Source: Thiocapsa sp. UBA6158 (GTDB taxonomy: Bacteria; Pseudomonadota; Gammaproteobacteria; Chromatiales; Chromatiaceae). Taken from it: a stretch of DNA of 35,476 nt. Shown piece after piece: positions 25,481 to 31,274 of the stretch. The notes below the pieces were generated by a model that saw nothing but the letters and a program-made list of their open reading frames with translations, had not been told where the DNA came from and ran no database searches. Every line of letters starts with the position of its first letter. Positions within the stretch are counted from its first letter, which is position 1. The position numbers were made by a program, and so were the translations under genes. The stretch spans positions 29,313 to 64,788 of the forward strand of contig NZ_DIUM01000033.1 of NCBI RefSeq assembly GCF_002423035.1. The letters run 5' to 3'.

Positions 25481-25946
25481 CTGTTTCCTGAGGCTTCGCT
25501 GCCGTGCGGTTGTGGCGTGTTTGACTTGCGGACCCCTTTGAAGATCCGATTGCAGCGGAAATCATGGGGGCTTTTCTGTTTAAACCATCTTGAGGTCACT
25601 GATGTCCCGTAGAGCGAGCCATCCTCCGCGCGCATCGCAGCCGCGGAATCCGAGAGCGATCAAGCGTTCGTACCGCACCGGAGCACCGCGCGGCGACACA
25701 GAGCCGATTACGGCTGCCGATCCCCTCATCTTTAAGGCGTTTCCCTCGACCTTCGACGGATTCTTCGTAAGTCCTAGCGGTTTTGTCATTAACAATTCGT
25801 CTTTTGAATCGCTTCCCTTCGTTTTTTTCATCTCTGCGCGGAATTTGATTCGATCCCCGTTGGAGTGATGCCGACGACGCCCCAACCTCCCTCTTCGCCG
25901 ACGCGAAAGCGCCTTTCAACCGTCACTCCGGACGCGGTTTAGATCA
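25481..25946. promoter_or_regulatory. Divergent intergenic region with an A/T-rich patch
   Basis: 466 bp between the DUF502 and mrpE start codons, so promoters for both operons should lie here. The stretch around 25730-25860 is clearly richer in A+T than its surroundings. Three short open frames occur (25580-25885 minus, 25596-25919 minus, 25590-25868 plus), none with a good ribosome-binding site or recognisable family. The Lys-rich minus frame from 25831 to 25580 is the least unlikely to be coding. The last 90 bp hold a copy of the stop-associated repeat. Confidence 0.4.
25850..25942. repeat. Partial copy of the stop-associated element, next to mrpE start
   Basis: A perfect right arm, GGACGCGGTTTAG (25930-25942), ends 4 bases before the mrpE start codon. 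The other arm is degenerate (around CCCCGTTGGAGTGATG, 25855-25870), but an inner 7-bp inverted repeat GGAGTGA (25862-25868) / TCACTCC (25923-25929) supports a fold of about the usual length. This copy abuts a start instead of a stop. Confidence 0.4.
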
Positions 25947-26531
25947 ATGTATCGTCATCCCGCCTTTGCACACCCTCGAGCCGCTACGGGACGGGCGATC
26001 GGCTTCGCGCTCGTATGGTTGATCCTGGTCGGGCCGGATGCAGCGTCGTGGATCGTCGGCGGACCTTTCGTCGTCGCGGCGACGCTGGCAAGCCTGAAAC
26101 TGTCCAAGCCGCGAGACCGGAACCTTTCGGTGTCGAGCTTGGCCGTTTTCGTACCTTATTTCCTCATCGAGTCGCTGCGAGGCGGGATCGATGTCGCTGC
26201 GCGTGTGCTGTTTCCGAGGCTGCGAGTTCAACCGGGAAACCAAGAATACCGGGTCAGCCTGAGGAGTCCCGAGGCACGGTTGGTCTTCATCGACAGCATC
26301 AGCCTCTTGCCCGGAACGCTGAGCGCCGATCTGCGCGGGGATCTAGTGACGGTGCACGCACTCGACGTCCGCACGGACGTCGTGGAAGGCCTGGCGACGC
26401 TCGAGCGGCGCGTCGCCGCCCTGTTCGGCGAATCGCTTGAATCGGTTTCGGACCGGACAACTGCGGAGCATTCCCCGTCGGACGGGACCTCGGTGCACGA
26501 GACACCGGCCCGTCCGGAGGGTCGCCCATGA
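25947..26531 (+). CDS. mrpE: Mrp/Mbh-type antiporter subunit E
   Basis: 194 residues. Membrane subunit of a multi-subunit cation/proton antiporter (MnhE/MrpE/MbhA family). Two hydrophobic segments near the N-terminus are followed by VFVPYFLIESLRGGIDVAARVLFP and the family core FIDSISLLPGTLSADLRGDLVTVHALDV. An acidic, Ser/Pro-rich C-terminal extension of about 40 residues goes beyond the usual length. The ATG lacks a clear ribosome-binding site and sits 4 bases after a repeat arm. The TGA overlaps the next start (ATGA at 26528). Confidence 0.9.
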   Translation: MYRHPAFAHPRAATGRAIGFALVWLILVGPDAASWIVGGPFVVAATLASLKLSKPRDRNLSVSSLAVFVPYFLIESLRGGIDVAARVLFPRLRVQPGNQEYRVSLRSPEARLVFIDSISLLPGTLSADLRGDLVTVHALDVRTDVVEGLATLERRVAALFGESLESVSDRTTAEHSPSDGTSVHETPARPEGRP

Positions 26532-26791
26532 GCACGTCTCTCTTGAGCGTCGCACTGGTGCTGATGGCCGGAATCGCCGCCGGACTGATCCGCGTCGCCA
26601 TCGGCCCGACCCCGTCGGACCGCATGATGGCCGCGCAGTTGATGGGGACCTCGGGGATCGGCGTCATCCTGCTCCTCGCCCCGGTGCTCGCCGTCCCGGC
26701 GCTGATCGATGTGGCGCTGATCTTCTCGCTGCTCGCCGCTGTCGCTGTCACGGCCTTCACCCGACGGCGCCTCACGAACCACGGAGACTGA
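26528..26791 (+). CDS. mrpF: Mrp/Mbh-type antiporter subunit F
   Basis: 87 residues with three predicted membrane spans. The motif GPTPSDRMMAAQLMGTSGIG matches the conserved loop of MrpF/PhaF (GPxxxDRxxAxxxxxT). It overlaps mrpE by 4 bases (ATGA), indicating translational coupling. It ends 4 bases before mrpG. Confidence 0.93.
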   Translation: MSTSLLSVALVLMAGIAAGLIRVAIGPTPSDRMMAAQLMGTSGIGVILLLAPVLAVPALIDVALIFSLLAAVAVTAFTRRRLTNHGD

Positions 26792-26795
26792 TTCG

Positions 26796-27092
26796 ATGGA
26801 TCCGCTACAGCTCCTCTCCGGTGCATTACTGCTGGTCGGCGCATTCTTTTTCATTGCAGGGACGGTCGGTCTGATTCGTCTACACGACCGCTTCAGTCGG
26901 CTCCACGCCTTGACCAAGGCAGACAATGTCGGTCTGGGATTCATCGTGCTCGGGCTGATGCCGCTGGCGCCCGACCTCTTCTACGGCCTGAAGCTCGTCT
27001 TGGTTTGGCTGCTCGTGGTGATCGCAGGCGCGACGGGCGCACACCTCATCGCCAAGCGCGCGCTGCGCGGCGACGGCGAGGACGTCCTATGA
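26796..27092 (+). CDS. mrpG: Mrp/Mbh-type antiporter subunit G
   Basis: 98 residues with three membrane spans. The signature GTVGLIRLHDRFSRLHALTKADNVG is diagnostic for MrpG/MnhG/PhaG (residue block about 22-46). GGAG lies 9 bases upstream of the ATG. Its TGA overlaps the start of the next gene (ATGA at 27089). Confidence 0.95.
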   Translation: MDPLQLLSGALLLVGAFFFIAGTVGLIRLHDRFSRLHALTKADNVGLGFIVLGLMPLAPDLFYGLKLVLVWLLVVIAGATGAHLIAKRALRGDGEDVL

Positions 27093-27376
27093 ATGCCCTT
27101 CTCACCCTCTTCGATCTGCTGTTGACCTTGACCCTGCTCGGCCTTGCCGTCGTCACCGTCACGAGCCGCGAGCTGCGACGGGCGGTGATCCTCTTCATCG
27201 CGTTCGGACTGCTGCTCGCACTGGTCTGGGCGCGACTTCGGGCGCCCGATCTGGCCCTTGCCGAGGCGGCGATCGGGGCCGGCCTCAGCGGCGCCTTGAT
27301 GCTCGCCGCGGCCCGACGGGCCTCGGGTCGCAAGACCTCCACGGGCGAGGACAGCGACGCGAAGGACGCGCCGTGA
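27089..27376 (+). CDS. MbhD-like subunit (DUF4040), equivalent to part of the MrpA C-terminus
   Basis: 95 residues with three hydrophobic segments. The block SRELRRAVILFIAFGLLLALVWARLRAPDLALAEAAIGAG matches the MbhD/DUF4040 unit, which in classic Mrp systems is fused to the C-terminus of MrpA. Here it is a free subunit, as in archaeal Mbh complexes. The longer frame starting at 27005 overlaps mrpG; the ATG at 27089 in an ATGA overlap is the natural start. The hydrophilic tail (SGRKTSTGEDSDAKDAP) looks cytoplasmic. It overlaps the next gene by 4 bases (GTGA). Confidence 0.88.
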   Translation: MNALLTLFDLLLTLTLLGLAVVTVTSRELRRAVILFIAFGLLLALVWARLRAPDLALAEAAIGAGLSGALMLAAARRASGRKTSTGEDSDAKDAP

Positions 27377-28056
27377 TTCGGCCTCTGGAGCACATCATCA
27401 TCCCGCTCGGGCTGATCGCCGTCGGCGGCCTGCTCGGCTGGTCCTTCTTTCTGGCGGTCACGGGCGAGGCGGGAGAACGGCTCGCAGCCGTGGCGCTGGC
27501 GCGCGTGCCCGACAGCGGCGTGTCCAACCCGGTGACCTCGGTCCTGCTGAACTTCCGCGCCTACGACACCCTACTCGAGCTGGCCGTGCTTTTGGCCGCA
27601 CTGCTCGGGATCTGGTCCCTGGGAGCGGCCGCCCCCGGCTTTCAGCCGGCAGCAAGCGTGCTCGACGGCATGGTCAACGGGTTTGTCCCTCTGCTGATCC
27701 TCTCGGCCGGGTACATGCTGTGGGTCGGCGCCTATGCACCGGGCGGCGCCTTTCAGGCCGGAGCCCTACTGGGCTCGGCCGGCGTCATGCTTGCGCTCGC
27801 CGGACATCGCAACGCCGGGCTTCCGTCCGAAGGCCGACTGCGCCTCCTCGTTGCGCTCGGCGTCTTCGTCTTCGCCATGACGGGTCTGCTGCTCATGGTC
27901 GTGGGCGACGGCTTTCTGACCTACCCCCCGAGCCTCGCGAAATGGCTCATCCTACTCATCGAGACGGCTGCGACCCTGTCCATCGGCGCGACCCTGGCAG
28001 CGGCTTACTTGGGCGGCCGACCCGCCGCACGCCCGACGACCGGAGAGACGGCGTGA
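27373..28056 (+). CDS. mrpB: Mrp subunit B with MbhE-like N-terminus
   Basis: 227 residues starting with GTG in a GTGA overlap. The N-terminal half (through FRAYDTLLELAVLLAALLGIWSL) carries the NFRAYDTLLE motif typical of MbhE and of the far C-terminus of MrpA. The C-terminal half (GMVNGFVPLLILSAGYMLWVGAYAPGGAFQAGALLGSA) is the MrpB/MnhB core with the GxxxPGGGFQxG-like motif. It therefore looks like a natural fusion of MbhE and MbhF equivalents. About seven membrane spans are expected. It is coupled to mrpC by another GTGA overlap. Confidence 0.88.
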   Translation: MIRPLEHIIIPLGLIAVGGLLGWSFFLAVTGEAGERLAAVALARVPDSGVSNPVTSVLLNFRAYDTLLELAVLLAALLGIWSLGAAAPGFQPAASVLDGMVNGFVPLLILSAGYMLWVGAYAPGGAFQAGALLGSAGVMLALAGHRNAGLPSEGRLRLLVALGVFVFAMTGLLLMVVGDGFLTYPPSLAKWLILLIETAATLSIGATLAAAYLGGRPAARPTTGETA

Positions 28057-28346
28057 CCGGCCAGGTCCTCTACTCCCAGCTCTTCTACGGCGGATCCGGA
28101 ATCATCCTGGTGCTGCTCGGTCTCTGGTCGTTTCTCGTGCATGCGCCGCTGCTGCGCAAGCTGATCGCCATCAACCTGATGGGCGCCGGCGTCTTCCACA
28201 TGCTGGTCGCGATCGCCTACCGCGGGATCGACACCTCGCCGGATCCGGTCCCGCACGCCCTGGTCCTGACCGGGATCGTGGTTGCCGTGAGCGCCACGGC
28301 ACTTGCCTTGGCGTTCGGCAAGCGATTGGATCAGGATGATGATTGA
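28053..28346 (+). CDS. mrpC: Mrp subunit C (NuoK-like)
   Basis: 97 residues, GTG start in a GTGA overlap with mrpB. Three membrane spans. The family block LIAINLMGAGVFHMLVAIAY and PHALVLTGIVVAVSATALALAF match MrpC/MnhC and NuoK (the PxPHALVLTxIVI motif). The TGA at 28344-28346 overlaps the start of mrpD. Confidence 0.93.
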   Translation: MTGQVLYSQLFYGGSGIILVLLGLWSFLVHAPLLRKLIAINLMGAGVFHMLVAIAYRGIDTSPDPVPHALVLTGIVVAVSATALALAFGKRLDQDDD

Positions 28347-29778
28347 CGCCCTGCCCCTGTCGGTCACCCTGCCGTTGATCGGCGCATTCGCTGTCACCGT
28401 CTCGCCCGGGCATGCCCGCGGCCCGGGCCTCTTGGCCGCCCTGCTCACGGCCGCGAGCGCCCTGTCGGTGACGGCGGCGGTCTGGAGCGACGGCGTCCTG
28501 AGGGCCGATCTCGGCGGCTGGGGCGTCCCGCTCGGCATTGCCTTGGAGGCCGACGGGCTCTCGGCGGCCTTCCTGGCGATGGCCAATGTGGTCGCACTTG
28601 CCATCAGCGTCTATGCCGGAGGCTACTTCAAACAGGAGAGCGCGCGGCACTTCTGGCCCCTCTGGTTGTTGCTGTGGAGCGCATTGAACGGACTCTTCCT
28701 CGCGACCGACCTGTTCAACCTCTATGTGACGCTGGAGCTTCTCGGCCTCTCCGCCGCGGCACTGGGCGCACTCACCGGGACGCGCGAAGCGGTCGCCGCG
28801 AATCTGCGTTACCTGTTGGTGGGCCTGCTCGGTTCCATGAGCTATCTGCTCGGCGTCGCACTCGTCTACGCCGCCTACGGTGTGCTGGATATCGGCCTGG
28901 TCGCCGAGGCGATCGAGCCCGGCCCGATCGCCTGGACTGCCATGGCCCTGATGATCGGCGGCCTGATCCTGAAGGCCGCACTCTTCCCGATGCACTTCTG
29001 GCTCCCGCCCGCTCATGCCAACGCCCCGGCACCGGTCAGTGCCGCCTTGTCCGCCCTGGTGGTGAAGGCCGCCTTCTATCTGGCCTTGCGCCTCTGGCTC
29101 GACGTCTTCGCGCCGGTGCTGAACGAAGCCGCTGCAAACCTGCTCGGCACTCTCGGCGCCGCAGCGGTCGTCTGGGGATCTTGGCGGGCACTGCGCGCCG
29201 AGCGGCTCAAGCTCCTCGCGGCCTATTCGACCGTCGCCCAGATGGGCTATCTCTTCATCGCCTTCCCCTTGCTGGTCGCGACCCCGCCCGGCCTCGCCCG
29301 GGACAACCTCCTGGCCGCCGTCGTCTTGCTTGCCCTGACCCACGGCCTTGCCAAGGCCGGTCTCTTCCTCGCCGCCGGGATGGTGCAGAAGACCGCGGGG
29401 CACGACCGGATCGACGACCTCGGCGGTGCGGCGCAGGCGCTGCCCGCAGCCACCTTCGCGATCGGTCTGGCGGGTGTCGCCCTCATCGGTCTACCGCCGA
29501 GCGGAACCTTTCTGGCCAAGTGGATGATGCTCGAGCAGGCGATGATCCTGGGGCTCTGGTGGTGGCTGGTCGTGATGATGATCGGCACGCTGCTCGCGGC
29601 CGCCTACATCTTTCGCGTCCTCAGCCGGGCCTTCAATCGCGAGCCCACGCCCTATCGTTTCGTCAACGACGCGCGCACCGAGCTCCCGGCGCTCCTGCTC
29701 GGGCTGATCGCGACCTTCGGGCTCGGGATCGCCGCGCAGCCGCTGTGGGTCTTGCTCGAGCAGGGGGCCTTCGGATGA
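28336..29778 (+). CDS. mrpD: Mrp subunit D, NuoM/N-like proton-translocating subunit
   Basis: 480 residues with about 13-14 membrane spans. It retains the ion-path residues of this superfamily: the TM5 glutamate (E134 in NLYVTLELLGLSA), the TM7 lysine in GLILKAALFPMHFWLPPAHANAPAPVS and the TM8 lysine in ALVVKAAFYLALR. It also keeps LLAAYSTVAQMGYLF and LTHGLAKAGLFLAAGMV. The start is ATG 28336 or the adjacent ATG 28339, both overlapping mrpC. It ends in an ATGA overlap with the next antiporter-like gene. In archaeal Mbh nomenclature it occupies the MbhH position. Confidence 0.92.
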   Translation: MMIDALPLSVTLPLIGAFAVTVSPGHARGPGLLAALLTAASALSVTAAVWSDGVLRADLGGWGVPLGIALEADGLSAAFLAMANVVALAISVYAGGYFKQESARHFWPLWLLLWSALNGLFLATDLFNLYVTLELLGLSAAALGALTGTREAVAANLRYLLVGLLGSMSYLLGVALVYAAYGVLDIGLVAEAIEPGPIAWTAMALMIGGLILKAALFPMHFWLPPAHANAPAPVSAALSALVVKAAFYLALRLWLDVFAPVLNEAAANLLGTLGAAAVVWGSWRALRAERLKLLAAYSTVAQMGYLFIAFPLLVATPPGLARDNLLAAVVLLALTHGLAKAGLFLAAGMVQKTAGHDRIDDLGGAAQALPAATFAIGLAGVALIGLPPSGTFLAKWMMLEQAMILGLWWWLVVMMIGTLLAAAYIFRVLSRAFNREPTPYRFVNDARTELPALLLGLIATFGLGIAAQPLWVLLEQGAFG

Positions 29779-31274
29779 ACTTCGACGCCTGGCTGCCGGC
29801 CGCGATCCTGCTGAGCTCGATGATCCCGGGCATGCTGATCTTCCTCCTGCGGGAAGAAAGTCATCGCCTGCGCACCGTCCTGAACATGACCGGCGCGCTG
29901 CTCAAACTGGGGCTGGTGATCTGGATGATCGGCGGCGTCTACGACGGACACCGTTACGAGACTCGCTGGACGCTCGCACCCGGCCTGGACCTGGTGCTCA
30001 GGGCCGACGCCTTGGCGGTGCTCTTCGTCGCCTTGTCCACGCTCTTGTGGTTGGTGACGACCATCTATGCGATCGGCTATCTCGAGCATTCGCCGAACCG
30101 CAGCCGATTCTTCGGCTTCTTCAGCATCTGTGTTTCGGCGACGGTCGGCATCGCCCTGTCCGGAAACCTGCTGACCTTCGTGATCTTCTACGAGATCCTG
30201 ACCTTGGCGACCTATCCCTTGGTCGCACATCGCGGCACGCCCGATGCCGCGCACGGGGCCAAGGTCTATCTCGCCTACACGATGGGCGGCGGGGCCTTGC
30301 TCCTGGTCGGAGCGATCTGGCTGCAGGCGCTCGTCGGCCCGGTGGAGTTCACGCAGGGCGGGATCCTGGGCGTGTCGCCCGAGGAAATCCGCATTGAGCT
30401 GATCCTGATCTTTTTCGTGCTGTTGGCCGGGCTGGGGGTCAAAGCGGCCTTGGTTCCGCTGCACGGTTGGTTACCGCAGGCGATGGTCGCCCCCGCACCG
30501 GTCAGTGCGCTGCTGCACGCGGTTGCGGTGGTGAAGGCCGGGGCCTTCGGGATCGTGCGCGTGGTCTACGATGTCTACGGCGTGGAGTTCGCCTATGCCA
30601 ACGGTCTGCTCGTGGCGCTCGGCATCCTGGCCTCCGTCACCATCATTTACGGGTCGCTGATGGCCCTGACCCAGGACAGTCTGAAAAAGCGGCTGGCCTA
30701 TTCGACCGTCAGTCAGGTGTCCTATATCGCGCTCGGCGCCTCGATCTTCGGGCCCATCGCGACCATCGGCGGCATGGTCCACCTGGTTCACCAAGGTCTC
30801 ATGAAGATCACGCTCTTCTTCTGTGCCGGGAACTATGCAGAGACGTTGGGTGTTCACAAGGTCAGCGAGATGGACGGCGTCGGGCGTCGCATGCCCTGGA
30901 CCAGTCTCGCCTTCACGGTCGGCGCGCTCGGCATGATCGGGGTCCCGCCGGTCGCGGGCTTCGTGAGCAAGTGGTATCTCGGGCTCGGCGCCGCGGATGC
31001 CGGCTCGAATTGGGTCATCGCGGTCCTGATCGCGAGCAGCCTGCTGAATGCCGCCTATTTCCTGCCCATCCTGCACCGCGCCTGGTTCAGACCCGCCCCG
31101 AAACAGTGGCCGCAGGAGCACCGCCATGCCGGGCGATTGGAGATCGCGGGTGCCTTGCTCTGGCCGCCGGTGATCACGGCAGTGCTTGCGCTGAGCGCCG
31201 GACTCTTCGCTGCCGCGCCCTTCACACCGCTCGAGTGGGCGAGCCTGATCGCGGAGCGGGAGTACGGCCGATGA
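29775..31274 (+). CDS. Second NuoL/M-like antiporter subunit (MrpD-like)
   Basis: 499 residues, about 14 membrane spans. Ion-path residues are present: TM5 glutamate E140 (NLLTFVIFYEILTLATYPLV), TM7 lysine (GLGVKAALVPLHGWLPQAMVAPAPVSALLHAVAVVKAG), and the later block LAYSTVSQVSYIALG / LVHQGLMKITLFFCAGNYAE. It differs clearly from the preceding mrpD and is not a recent duplicate. The ATG overlaps the mrpD stop (ATGA at 29775), and its own stop overlaps the next gene the same way. It probably takes the place of the N-terminal antiporter part of MrpA or of a second MbxH-type subunit. Confidence 0.88.
   Translation: MNFDAWLPAAILLSSMIPGMLIFLLREESHRLRTVLNMTGALLKLGLVIWMIGGVYDGHRYETRWTLAPGLDLVLRADALAVLFVALSTLLWLVTTIYAIGYLEHSPNRSRFFGFFSICVSATVGIALSGNLLTFVIFYEILTLATYPLVAHRGTPDAAHGAKVYLAYTMGGGALLLVGAIWLQALVGPVEFTQGGILGVSPEEIRIELILIFFVLLAGLGVKAALVPLHGWLPQAMVAPAPVSALLHAVAVVKAGAFGIVRVVYDVYGVEFAYANGLLVALGILASVTIIYGSLMALTQDSLKKRLAYSTVSQVSYIALGASIFGPIATIGGMVHLVHQGLMKITLFFCAGNYAETLGVHKVSEMDGVGRRMPWTSLAFTVGALGMIGVPPVAGFVSKWYLGLGAADAGSNWVIAVLIASSLLNAAYFLPILHRAWFRPAPKQWPQEHRHAGRLEIAGALLWPPVITAVLALSAGLFAAAPFTPLEWASLIAEREYGR

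Noticed and set aside
25580..25885. Small minus-strand ORF (Lys-rich, 83-101 residues)
   Set aside because: No clear ribosome-binding site or recognisable family, and other frames are also open here. Kept only as a remark in the intergenic entry.
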